Below, piece after piece: positions 48,467 through 58,357 of a DNA stretch of 64,000 bases (its first letter is position 1; the number at the start of each line of letters is the position of its first letter). Location: assembly GCF_026898115.1 (NCBI RefSeq), contig NZ_CP114036.1, forward strand, positions 6,690,001 to 6,754,000, read 5' to 3'. The position numbers and the translations under genes were made by a program. The notes under the pieces were generated by a model. It was not told the origin of the DNA, ran no database searches, and saw only the letters and a list, made by a program, of their open reading frames with translations. This stretch comes from Streptomyces sp. S465. GTDB lineage: Bacteria > Actinomycetota > Actinomycetes > Streptomycetales > Streptomycetaceae.

Positions 48467-49987
48467 ATGGATCAGCGGTTCGATGTGACGGAGCGGTTCG
48501 CCGAGGGCGCGCAGTACATCGCGGGCCGGCTGCGCCAGGGCGGCTCCGAGAACACGCACCAGGTCGTGGATCCGGCCACCGGCGAGCGGGTGTTCGACTA
48601 CCGGCTCGCCGGTCCGGCCGATGTCGACGCCGCCGTGGCCGCCGCCGAGGCGGCCTTTCCCGTATGGGCGGGCGCCACGCCCGGCGAGCGGTCCGACGCC
48701 CTGCACCGCTTCGCCGCGGCGCTCACCGAGCGGGCCGACGACCTCGCCCATGCCGAGTCGTCGCAGTGCGGCAAACCCATCAAGCTCAGCACCGAGTTCG
48801 ATGTGCCCGGCACCATCGACAACACCGCCTTCTTCGCGGGCGCCGCCCGCCACGTGGAAGGCAAGGCCGCCGCCGAGTACAGCGGCGACCACACCTCGTA
48901 CGTCCGCCGCGAACCCATCGGGGTCATCGGTTCCATCGCGCCCTGGAACTACCCCCTCCAGATGGCCGCCTGGAAGGTCCTCCCGGCCATCGCCGCGGGC
49001 AACACCATCGTGCTGAAGCCCGCCGAACTGACGCCCCTGACCTCGCTGATGTTCGCTCAGGCGGCCACCGAAGCGGGCCTCCCGGACGGTGTGGTCAACG
49101 TGGTGAGCGGCACCGGCCCCGAGGCGGGCGAGCACCTGGTCTCCCACCCCGCCGTGGCGATGACCTCCTTCACCGGATCGACGGCGGTCGGCAGACGCGT
49201 CGCCGCCCTCGCCGCCTCCACCGTCAAGCGGATCCATCTCGAACTCGGCGGCAAGGCACCCTTCGTCGTCTTCGACGACGCCGACCTGGAGGCCGCCGCG
49301 CACGGCGCCGTCGCGGGCGCGCTGATCAACACCGGACAGGACTGCACCGCGGCCACCCGCGCGTATGTGCAGCGCCCGCTGTACGAGGCGTTCATCGCCG
49401 CGGTCGCCGATCTCATGGCGTCCGTACGGCTCGGCGACCCGTTCGACCCGCACACCGACCTCGGCCCGCTGGTCTCCCACGCCGGGCGCGACCGTGTGGC
49501 GGGCTTCGTGGACCGGGCCCGCGGCTACGCCACCGTCGTCACCGGCGGTACCGCCCCGGGCGGCGCACTCGCCAAGGGCGCGTACTACCGGCCCACGCTC
49601 ATCACCGGCGCGCCCCAGGACAGCGAGATCGTCCAGTCCGAGATCTTCGGCCCGGTCCTCGTCGTCCTCCCCTTCGACGGTGACGACGAGGGCATCGCAC
49701 TCGCCAACGACACCCCTTACGGTCTCGCCGCCTCCGCCTGGAGCCGCGATGTCTACCGGACGGGCCGCGCCTCCCGGGAGATCCGGGCGGGCTGCGTCTG
49801 GATCAACGACCACATCCCGATCATCAGCGAGATGCCGCACGGCGGGATGCGGGCGTCCGGCTTCGGCAAGGACATGTCGGTGTACTCCTTCGAGGAGTAC
49901 ACGCAGGTCAAACATGTGATGGTCGACAACACCGCGGTGGTCCGCAAGGACTGGCACCGCACGGTCTTCGGGGACCGGCGGACCTGA
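48467..49987 (+). CDS. Gamma-aminobutyraldehyde dehydrogenase-type ALDH (second copy)
   Basis: A 506-residue aldehyde dehydrogenase. The nucleophile is Cys293 in NTGQDCTAATRAY and the base is in LELGGKAPFVVF. The sequence is a clear paralogue of the enzyme at 42708 (PWNYPLQMAAWKVLPAIAAGN, INDHIPIISEMPHGGMRASGFGKD), with an N-terminal extension of about 20 residues. GGAGGAGAG precedes the ATG. It is the first gene of the unit leading into potDABC, so it probably oxidises an aldehyde from imported polyamines. Confidence 0.9.
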   Translation: MDQRFDVTERFAEGAQYIAGRLRQGGSENTHQVVDPATGERVFDYRLAGPADVDAAVAAAEAAFPVWAGATPGERSDALHRFAAALTERADDLAHAESSQCGKPIKLSTEFDVPGTIDNTAFFAGAARHVEGKAAAEYSGDHTSYVRREPIGVIGSIAPWNYPLQMAAWKVLPAIAAGNTIVLKPAELTPLTSLMFAQAATEAGLPDGVVNVVSGTGPEAGEHLVSHPAVAMTSFTGSTAVGRRVAALAASTVKRIHLELGGKAPFVVFDDADLEAAAHGAVAGALINTGQDCTAATRAYVQRPLYEAFIAAVADLMASVRLGDPFDPHTDLGPLVSHAGRDRVAGFVDRARGYATVVTGGTAPGGALAKGAYYRPTLITGAPQDSEIVQSEIFGPVLVVLPFDGDDEGIALANDTPYGLAASAWSRDVYRTGRASREIRAGCVWINDHIPIISEMPHGGMRASGFGKDMSVYSFEEYTQVKHVMVDNTAVVRKDWHRTVFGDRRT

Positions 49988-50077
49988 CGGCGGGGGCCGG
50001 CGGACCTGAACGCGCGGCCCGCCCCTCCGTGGCCTCGGCCGGCCGCCACCGGCCAACACCCTCGAAAGGCACAGCCC

Positions 50078-51325
50078 ATGGATGCACGGCACGAGCCCGA
50101 GAGTCTGTCCCCACCTCAGACAGCCGCGATACGGCGCTCCCTGACCAGCGGCCGTATGGCGGTCACCCGCCGCTCCCTGCTGCGCGCGGGAGGCGCCGGG
50201 GCGATCGCCGTCGGCGGGCTCGGGACGCTCAGCGGCTGCGGAATCCCGCCCGCCGGGCGCACCGAGGCGGACAACTCCGCCGATGACCACTCCGCCGAGG
50301 AGAAGAAGGTCGTCTTCTCCAACTGGACCGAGTACATGGACGTCGGCAAGGGCAACCGCCACCCGACCCTCGACGCGTTCCAGCGCCGCACCGGCATCAC
50401 GGTGAAGTACACCGAGGACATCAACGACAACGTCGAGTTCTTCGGCAAGATCAAGCCGCAGCTCGCCGCGGGCCAGGACACCGGCCGCGACCTGATGTGC
50501 GTCACCGACTGGCTGGCCGCGCGGATGATCCGGCTCGGCTGGATACAGCCCCTGGACGCCGCCCAGCTGCCCCATGCCTACACCAACCTGGCGAAACCTT
50601 TTCGCACCCCGGACTGGGACCCGGGCCGCGTCCACTCCTACCCGTGGACCGGTATCCCCGCCGTCATCGCGTACAACAAGAAGGCCACCGGCGGCCGTAA
50701 GGTCACCTCCGTCTCCCAGCTGCTGGACGACCCGAAGCTCAAGGGCCGGGTCGGATTGCTGACCGAGATGCGCGACACCGTCGGGCTGACCCTCCTGGAC
50801 ATGGGCAAGCGCCCCGAGACGGTCACCGCCGACGAGTACGACGCCGCGATCGCCCGCCTCCAGAAGGCCGCCGACCGGGGCCAGATCCGCCGCTTCACCG
50901 GCAACGACTACACCGGCGACCTCACCAAGGGGGATCTCGCCGCCTGTATGGCCTGGGCCGGGGATCTGATCCAGCTCCAGGCGGACAACCCCGAGATCGC
51001 GTTCGCCATCCCCGACGCCGGCTATATGACGGCCACGGACAACCTCCTGATCCCGGCCAAGGCGCGCCACAAGAGGAACGCCGAACGGCTCATCGACTAC
51101 TTCTACGAGCCCGAGGTCGCCGCGAAGATCGCCGCCTACATCAACTACGTCTGCCCGGTCGACGGGGTACGCGACGAACTCGCGAAGATCGACAAGGCGC
51201 TGGCGGACAATCCGCTGATCCTCCCGGACGACGAGATGGCCCCCAAGTCCCATGCCTTCCGCTCACTGTCGAGCACGGAAGAGGCGGCATTCGAGGACAA
51301 GTTCGCCAAGCTCACCGGCGCCTGA
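50078..51325 (+). CDS. potD: Polyamine ABC transporter substrate-binding protein (PotD-like)
   Basis: A 415-residue binding protein for spermidine or putrescine. The N-terminus has a twin-arginine motif (TRRSLLR, Arg31-Arg32) followed by a hydrophobic stretch and a lipobox (LSGC, Cys54), so it looks like a Tat-exported lipoprotein. The mature part is PotD/PotF-like (VFSNWTEYMDV, DLMCVTDW, YPWTGIPAVIAYN). A start at Met27 (50156) would shorten the pre-signal region and is possible. It is followed by potA-potB-potC. Confidence 0.92.
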   Translation: MDARHEPESLSPPQTAAIRRSLTSGRMAVTRRSLLRAGGAGAIAVGGLGTLSGCGIPPAGRTEADNSADDHSAEEKKVVFSNWTEYMDVGKGNRHPTLDAFQRRTGITVKYTEDINDNVEFFGKIKPQLAAGQDTGRDLMCVTDWLAARMIRLGWIQPLDAAQLPHAYTNLAKPFRTPDWDPGRVHSYPWTGIPAVIAYNKKATGGRKVTSVSQLLDDPKLKGRVGLLTEMRDTVGLTLLDMGKRPETVTADEYDAAIARLQKAADRGQIRRFTGNDYTGDLTKGDLAACMAWAGDLIQLQADNPEIAFAIPDAGYMTATDNLLIPAKARHKRNAERLIDYFYEPEVAAKIAAYINYVCPVDGVRDELAKIDKALADNPLILPDDEMAPKSHAFRSLSSTEEAAFEDKFAKLTGA

Positions 51326-51345
51326 CAAGCGAGGAAGCGCACCCC

Positions 51346-52493
<1,148 letters not shown>

Positions 52494-52497
<4 letters not shown>

Positions 52498-53405
52498 GCG
52501 TGTCCCGGCGCGCCGCGCGGACGCCCCTCCGCGAGAACGCCGTCCGCAAGCGGCTGGTGCCGTACTGGCTGCTGCTCCCCGGCATCCTCTGGCTGCTGGT
52601 CTTCTTCGCCGCGCCGCTGGTCTACCAGGCGTCAACGTCCGTCCAGACCGGATCACTCGAAGAGGGCTTCAAGGTCACCTGGCACTTCTCGACCTACTGG
52701 GACGCGCTGAGCGCGTACTACCCGCAGTTCCTGCGCTCGGTGCTGTACGCCGCCACCGCCACCGTGCTGTGCCTGCTGCTCGGCTATCCGCTCGCGTATC
52801 TCATCGCCTTCCGGGCGGGCCGCTGGCGCAATCTGCTGATGATCCTGGTCATCGCGCCGTTCTTCACCAGCTTCCTCATCCGCACCCTCGCCTGGAAGAC
52901 GATCCTGTCCGACGGCGGCCCGGTGGTGGGCGTGCTCGGCTCGCTGCACGTCCTGGACGTCACCGCGCACCTCGGGATCACCGAGGGACAGCGGGTGCTG
53001 GCCACACCGCTCGCGGTGGTCTGCGGACTGACGTACAACTTCCTGCCCTTCATGATCCTGCCGCTCTACACCTCCCTGGAGCGCATCGACGGCCGGCTGC
53101 ACGAGGCCGCCGGGGACCTCTACGCGCGGCCGGTCACCACCTTCCGGAAGGTGACCTTCCCGCTGTCCATGCCGGGGGTCGTCGCGGGCACGCTGCTCAC
53201 CTTCATCCCCGCCGCGGGCGACTACATCAACGCCGAACTGCTGGGCTCCACCGACCAGAAGATGATCGGCAACGTCGTCCAGTCGCAGTTCCTGCGGGTA
53301 CTGGACTATCCGACGGCCGCGGCGCTGTCCTTCATCCTCATGGCGGCGATCCTCGCGATGGTCACCGTCTACATCCGCACGTCCGGGACGGAGGACCTGG
53401 TGTGA
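52494..53405 (+). CDS. potB: Polyamine ABC transporter permease PotB
   Basis: A 303-residue permease with six membrane helices. The EAA loop is HEAAGDLYARPVTTFRKVTFP (about residues 203-223). The first 20 residues are basic. ATG 52494 overlaps potA by 4 nt, and the stop overlaps potC by 1 nt. Confidence 0.94.
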
Positions 53406-54199
53406 TGCCCCTGACGCGCTGGATACGGCGGAACCTGGTGGTCCTCGCGGGGCTCGGCACCCTCGGGTATCTGCTCCTGCCCAACGTCGTCGTCCTGGTC
53501 TTCTCCTTCAACCAGCCCAACGGCCGCTTCAACTACGCCTGGCAGCGGTTCTCCACCGACGCCTGGACCCATCCGTGCGGCGTCGCCGACCTGTGCGGCT
53601 CGCTCTCCCTGAGCCTGAAGATCGCGGTGTGGGCGACGATCGGCGCGACCGTGCTCGGCACGATGATCGCCTTCGCGCTGGCCCGCTACCGCTTCCGGGC
53701 CCGCCCCGCCGTCAACAGCCTGATCTTCCTGCCGATGGCGATGCCCGAGGTCGTCATGGCCGCCTCGCTGGCCACCCTGTTCCTCAACATGGGCGTGGGC
53801 TTCGGCTTCTGGACGATCCTCATCGCCCACATCATGTTCTGCCTGAGCTTCGTGGTGACGGCCGTCAAGGCGCGGGTGATGTCCATGGACCCCCGGCTGG
53901 AACAGGCCGCCCAGGACCTCTACGCCTCACCGGCGCAGACCTTTGCGCGCGTCACCCTGCCGATCGCCGCGCCCGGTATCGCCGCGGGCGCGCTGCTGTC
54001 CTTCGCGCTCTCCTTCGACGACTTCATCATCACCAACTTCAACGCCGGCTCGACCGTGACCTTCCCCATGTTCGTCTGGGGATCCGCACAGCGCGGTACG
54101 CCCGTACAGATCAATGTGATCGGCACGGCGATGTTCGCGGTCGCGGTGGTGTGCGTCCTCGCCGGCCAACTGGTCGGCGCCCGCCGCAAGAGGAGCTGA
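53405..54199 (+). CDS. potC: Polyamine ABC transporter permease PotC
   Basis: A 264-residue permease with six helices. The EAA loop is EQAAQDLYASPAQTFARVTLP, and the FALSFDDFIITNF segment is characteristic of PotC/PotI. The ATG at 53405 overlaps the potB stop by 1 nt; a GTG at 53402 would give a 4-nt overlap. The last codons lie in a 13-bp tandem duplication. Confidence 0.94.
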   Translation: MPLTRWIRRNLVVLAGLGTLGYLLLPNVVVLVFSFNQPNGRFNYAWQRFSTDAWTHPCGVADLCGSLSLSLKIAVWATIGATVLGTMIAFALARYRFRARPAVNSLIFLPMAMPEVVMAASLATLFLNMGVGFGFWTILIAHIMFCLSFVVTAVKARVMSMDPRLEQAAQDLYASPAQTFARVTLPIAAPGIAAGALLSFALSFDDFIITNFNAGSTVTFPMFVWGSAQRGTPVQINVIGTAMFAVAVVCVLAGQLVGARRKRS

Positions 54200-54216
54200 G
54201 AACAGGAGCTGAGAAC
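54191..54216 (+). repeat. 13-bp tandem duplication carrying stop codon and ribosome binding site
   Basis: AGGAGCTGAGAAC occurs twice in perfect tandem (54191-54203, 54204-54216). The first copy contains the potC stop codon. The second supplies the AGGAG for the oxidase start at 54218. Confidence 0.95.
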
Positions 54217-54217
54217 C

Positions 54218-55675
54218 ATGGCCCCGGACGCCATGACCCGCTCGTCCGGGGGCGCCGACGCCCCCGTCCCGTCCCGTTCGTTCCCTCTGAAGGCCCTGGC
54301 CGACGCCGCGTACCGGCCGTACTGGCTGGACGACCCCGGCAGGCCCCGCCCCCGCCCCGCCCTCGTCGGGGACGAGCACTGCGATCTGCTCGTCGTCGGC
54401 GGCGGCTACAGCGGACTGTGGACCGCCCTGATCGCCAAGGAGCGCGACCCCGGCCGCGAGGTGGTCCTGGTCGAGGGTCAGGAGATCGGCTGGGCTGCCT
54501 CCGGACGCAACGGCGGCTTCTGCGCCGCCTCCCTCACCCACGGCCTCGGCAACGGCGCCGCCCGCTGGCCGGAGGAGCTGGCCCAACTCGAACGGCTCGG
54601 CCACCACAACCTCGACGCCATCCAGTCCGCCGTCGACCGCTACGGCATCGACTGCGACTTCGAACGCACCGGCGAGATCGATGTGGCCACCGCACCTCAC
54701 CAGGTGGCGGAGTTGCGCGAGACCGCCGCACAGGCCGCCGCCCTCGGCGTCGAGCCGCCCGAGTTCCTCGACCGCGACACGGTGCGCGCCGAGGTCGACT
54801 CGCCCACCTTCCTGGCCGGGCTCTGGGACCGCCGGGGCGTGGCCATGCTGCACCCCGCCCGGCTGGCCTGGGGCCTGGCGCGGGCCTGCGCCGGGATGGG
54901 CGTACGGATCTACGAACACACCCCGGCCGAACGGCTGGCGAGCACCGGGGCGGCGATGGCCGTCCGCACCCCTTACGGCCGGGTCCGCGCCCGCCAGGTG
55001 GCGCTCGCCACCAACGCCTTCCCCTCCCTGGTGCGCCGCGTCCGCCCCTACATCGCCCCCGTCTACGACCATGCGCTGATGACCGAACCGCTCACCGCGG
55101 AACAACTCGACGCGATCGGCTGGCGGCGACGACAGGGGCTCAGCGACACCGCCAACCACTTCCACTACTTCCGGCTCACCGCCGACCGGCGCATCCTGTG
55201 GGGCGGCTATGACATCGTCTACCGCTACGGCGGACGGGTCCGCACCGAATACGACCACCACCCCGCCACCTACCGCACCCTCGCCCAGCACTTCTTCCGC
55301 TGCTTCCCGCAGCTGGAGGGCGTGCGCTTCAGCCACGCCTGGGGCGGCGCCATCGACACCTGCTCACGCTTCTCCGCGTTCTTCGGCCGCGCTCACGGGG
55401 GGCGAGTGGCCTATGCCCTCGGTTATACGGGCCTGGGTGTCGGGGCGACCCGCTTCGGCGCCGAGGTGATGCTCGATCTGCTCGCCGGGGAGCGCACCGA
55501 GCGCACCCGCCTGGAGATGGTGCGCAGCAAGCCGCTGCCCTTCCCACCGGAGCCGGTGCGATGGGCGGGCATCGGGATCACCCAGTGGTCGATGACACGG
55601 GCCGACGAGAACGGCGGACGCCGCAATCTGTGGCTGAAGGCCATGGACAAGGTGGGGCTGGGCTTCGACAGCTGA
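54218..55675 (+). CDS. FAD-dependent oxidoreductase (PuuB-like gamma-glutamylputrescine oxidase type)
   Basis: A 485-residue flavoprotein of the DAO/GlpD fold. The FAD dinucleotide motif is LLVVGGGYSGLWTA (about residues 57-70), followed by the EIGWAASGRNGGFC segment typical of PuuB-like amine oxidases. The conserved C-terminal flavin segment is ALGYTGLGVGATRFG. The predicted role is oxidation of gamma-glutamylputrescine or another polyamine, with hydrogen peroxide as by-product. It follows potC by 18 nt, and its ribosome binding site lies in a tandem duplication. Confidence 0.87.
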   Translation: MAPDAMTRSSGGADAPVPSRSFPLKALADAAYRPYWLDDPGRPRPRPALVGDEHCDLLVVGGGYSGLWTALIAKERDPGREVVLVEGQEIGWAASGRNGGFCAASLTHGLGNGAARWPEELAQLERLGHHNLDAIQSAVDRYGIDCDFERTGEIDVATAPHQVAELRETAAQAAALGVEPPEFLDRDTVRAEVDSPTFLAGLWDRRGVAMLHPARLAWGLARACAGMGVRIYEHTPAERLASTGAAMAVRTPYGRVRARQVALATNAFPSLVRRVRPYIAPVYDHALMTEPLTAEQLDAIGWRRRQGLSDTANHFHYFRLTADRRILWGGYDIVYRYGGRVRTEYDHHPATYRTLAQHFFRCFPQLEGVRFSHAWGGAIDTCSRFSAFFGRAHGGRVAYALGYTGLGVGATRFGAEVMLDLLAGERTERTRLEMVRSKPLPFPPEPVRWAGIGITQWSMTRADENGGRRNLWLKAMDKVGLGFDS

Positions 55676-55756
55676 GGTGCTGAGGTACGGGCACGGACGG
55701 GGCAGGCGCGGGCGATCTGAGGTTCAGTCGTAGTCGTGGCTCTCAGCTGCCGTGGC

Positions 55757-56659
55757 TCAGTCGCCGCCCCTCAGCCGGCTCATCCGCGGCACGGCCCACA
55801 GCAGCGGACCGGACAGACACCAGCTCGCGACGGTGTCCAGCGGCCAGTGGTAGCCGCGCCGGACCAGCCCGGCCGCCACGGCGAGGTTCAGCACGGCGAC
55901 GGCCACCAGGAGGGGCCGCCGCAGCCGCGGGCGCAGGAGGGGGAGGAGGAGCAGCGCGGCCGCGCCGTAGGCGACGGCGGCCGTCGCGGCGTGGCCGGAG
56001 GGGAAGAACCCGGTCTCGCCCGCCAGCGGGCCGGGCGGGCCGGGGCGGTCGACCAGCGCCTTGAACGGAACGACCAGCGCCGGGACCGCCACCATCGCCA
56101 CCGCGGCCGTCAGCGGCGGAAGCCACCAGCGCGGCGCCCCCGCGCGCCGGGCGCGCCACGCCACCCAACCGGCGGTGACGGCGAGGACGGGGACCGCCAC
56201 CGCCGTATTGCCGAGGTCGGCGAGGAATTCGGCGACGGGGGAGGGGAACGGCGAGCCGGCGATCGCGCGGCCGAGGCGTTCGTCGTAGGCCCGCAGCGGG
56301 CCATGGGCGGCGATCTGCCAGGTGCACAGCGCGAGCAGCGTGAGCGACGCGATCAGGGCGAGGGGTGTGACGAACGACGCCCATGGCGTGGAAGGGGCCC
56401 ACGGAGTGGAGGGGGCCCACGGTGTGGAGGGGGAGAGGACAGTCGGCGACCCCGGAACAGGGGGGGTGGTTCCGGGGCCGCCGTGGTGACCGGTGTGCCG
56501 CGCGCCCCGGGGGGTTTGGGGCGGGCGGCCGTCCGATCGGTGAGGAGATCCGGAGCCGGAGGCTCCAGTGGTGTGCGCGAGGGCACAGCCGGGTCGGGGC
56601 TGGGGAAGCACCGGCTCGGCGTCGCCCGCAGTCCCCTGCGAGCGGGGTGTTTCTCTCAT
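55757..56659 (-). CDS. PAP2-family membrane phosphatase
   Basis: A 300-residue membrane protein related to phosphatidic acid phosphatase type 2. Motifs are FKALVDRPGPPG (motif 1), FFPSGHAATAAVAYG (motif 2 with the catalytic histidine) and RRGYHWPLDTVASW (motif 3). Five or six helices follow an N-terminal part of about 85 residues that is Pro/Gly/Thr-rich and contains three STPWAP-type repeats. ATG 56659 was chosen; no ribosome binding site is evident, and a later start is possible. It is convergent with the oxidase gene. Confidence 0.8.
   Translation of the reverse strand: MRETPRSQGTAGDAEPVLPQPRPGCALAHTTGASGSGSPHRSDGRPPQTPRGARHTGHHGGPGTTPPVPGSPTVLSPSTPWAPSTPWAPSTPWASFVTPLALIASLTLLALCTWQIAAHGPLRAYDERLGRAIAGSPFPSPVAEFLADLGNTAVAVPVLAVTAGWVAWRARRAGAPRWWLPPLTAAVAMVAVPALVVPFKALVDRPGPPGPLAGETGFFPSGHAATAAVAYGAAALLLLPLLRPRLRRPLLVAVAVLNLAVAAGLVRRGYHWPLDTVASWCLSGPLLWAVPRMSRLRGGD
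56382..56435 (-). repeat. Three 18-bp units in the PAP2 gene
   Basis: Three near-identical 18-bp units (56382-56399, 56400-56417, 56418-56435) encode three consecutive STPWAP-like hexapeptides just before the first membrane helix. They are degenerate at a few bases, as in slippage-derived repeats. Confidence 0.8.
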
Positions 56660-56761
56660 CTGGAATGACCGTACGGCAGCGCGGCCGCGCCGGACAGACC
56701 GATCACCCACCTGTCATCGGCCCCGCACATCTTCTTCACTCCACCCATCGAGCACTCACAG

Positions 56762-58111
56762 TCACAGCTCGGCGAAGGCGCCCTCGAGGATGTCCAGGCC
56801 CTCGTTCAGAAGGTCCTCGCCGATCACCAGCGGCGGCAGGAAGCGCAGCACATTGCCGTAGGTTCCGCAGGTCAGCACCAGCAGCCCGGCCGAGTGGCAG
56901 GCCTTGGCGACGGCGGCCGTGGCCTCGGGGTCGGGGTCCTTGGTGCCGGACTTCACCAGTTCGATGGCGATCATGGCGCCGCGGCCGCGGAGGTCGCCGA
57001 TGATGTCGTACTTCTCCCGCAGCGCGGCGAGGCGGCCCTTCATGACCTCCTCGATCCGCTTGGCCTTGGCGTTGAGGTCCAGTTCGCGCATCGTCTCGAT
57101 CGCGCCGAGCGCCGCCGCGCACGCCACCGGGTTTCCGCCGTAGGTGCCGCCGAGTCCGCCGGAGTGCGCCGCGTCCATGATCTCCGCACGGCCGGTGACG
57201 GCGGCGAGCGGCAGACCGCCCGCGATGCCCTTGGCGGTGGTGATCAGGTCCGGCACGATGCCCTCGTCCTCACAGGCGAACCACTGGCCGGTGCGGCAGA
57301 AGCCGGACTGGATCTCGTCCGCGACGAAGACGATGCCATGGGCCTTGGCGAACTCGGCGATCTGGGGCAGGAAGCCCTTGGCGGGCTCGATGAAGCCGCC
57401 CTCGCCGAGGACCGGCTCGATGACGATCGCGGCCACGTTCTCCGCCCCGATCTGCTTGCTGATCTGATCGATGGCCTGCGCCGCGGCCTCCTCGGCACAG
57501 TGCTCCGGGCCGGTCGGCCAGCGGTAGGGGTAGGCGAGCGGAACGCGGTAGACCTCGGGCGCGAAGGGGCCGAAGCCCTGCTTGTACGGCATGTTCTTGG
57601 CGGTGAGCGCCATGGTGAGGTTGGTCCGGCCGTGGTAGCCGTGGTCGAAGACGACGACCGCCTGGCGCTTGGTGTACGAACGGGCGATCTTCACCGCGTT
57701 CTCCACCGCCTCGGCGCCCGAATTGAACAGTGCCGACTTCTTGGCGTGGTCACCGGGCGTGAGCCGGGCCAGCTCCTCGCAGACCTCCACATAGCCCTCG
57801 TACGGCGTGACCATGAAACATGTGTGCGTGAAGTCCGCCAGCTGCGCGGCCGCCCGGCGCACGACGGCCTCGGCGGAGGAGCCGACGGAGGTCACGGCGA
57901 TACCGGAACCGAAGTCGATCAGCGAGTTGCCGTCCACGTCCTCGATCACACCGCCGCCCGCACGCACGGTGAAGACCGGCAGCACACTCCCCACCCCACC
58001 GGCGACCGCCGCGTTCTTACGGGCGAGCAACTCCTGCGACTTCGGGCCGGGAATGGCGGTGACGACGCGGCGCTCCTGGGGGAGGGACGGGCCTCCGGAC
58101 AGTTCGGTCAT
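56762..58111 (-). CDS. gabT: 4-aminobutyrate aminotransferase
   Basis: A 449-residue class III PLP enzyme moving the amino group of GABA to 2-oxoglutarate and giving succinic semialdehyde. The PLP lysine is in LITTAKGIAGGLPLAAV. FNSGAEAVENAVKIARSYT and FVADEIQSGFCRTGQWF are the phosphate and ring-binding segments, and GGLGGTYGGNPVACAAALGAI is typical of GabT. ATG 58111 has GGAG about 6 nt upstream. It completes the putrescine to GABA to succinate route suggested by the neighbouring genes. Confidence 0.95.
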   Translation of the reverse strand: MTELSGGPSLPQERRVVTAIPGPKSQELLARKNAAVAGGVGSVLPVFTVRAGGGVIEDVDGNSLIDFGSGIAVTSVGSSAEAVVRRAAAQLADFTHTCFMVTPYEGYVEVCEELARLTPGDHAKKSALFNSGAEAVENAVKIARSYTKRQAVVVFDHGYHGRTNLTMALTAKNMPYKQGFGPFAPEVYRVPLAYPYRWPTGPEHCAEEAAAQAIDQISKQIGAENVAAIVIEPVLGEGGFIEPAKGFLPQIAEFAKAHGIVFVADEIQSGFCRTGQWFACEDEGIVPDLITTAKGIAGGLPLAAVTGRAEIMDAAHSGGLGGTYGGNPVACAAALGAIETMRELDLNAKAKRIEEVMKGRLAALREKYDIIGDLRGRGAMIAIELVKSGTKDPDPEATAAVAKACHSAGLLVLTCGTYGNVLRFLPPLVIGEDLLNEGLDILEGAFAEL

Positions 58112-58357
58112 GAGGGGCTCCAGGGAAAACGGGGGTCTTAGTCGCAGGCTAGGGGCGCGGCGACGGAGGAGGCATGTTCCGTTGGGGAGCGGTGCGGATG
58201 CCGCATTGTCCGCGGTGGCCATAGCCTTCATGTCCGCTTACGGACCCCGCGAGCGAGGCCGTACCGCCCGGGTCGGTGAACTCCCCGCGCGGGAACACTA
58301 GATTGAGCGGTGGCGCGACAGCCGAGGAACAGCCGGTCAGGGGGCAAGGGGCAGGAC
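58112..58357. other. Divergent intergenic region, gabT / ATPase gene
   Basis: This 246-nt region separates gabT and the ATPase gene. TTCCGTTG (58177-58184) matches part of the motif shared by the two aldehyde dehydrogenase promoters. An in-frame GTG at 58310 could extend the ATPase by 16 residues. No terminator or gene is seen. Confidence 0.4.
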
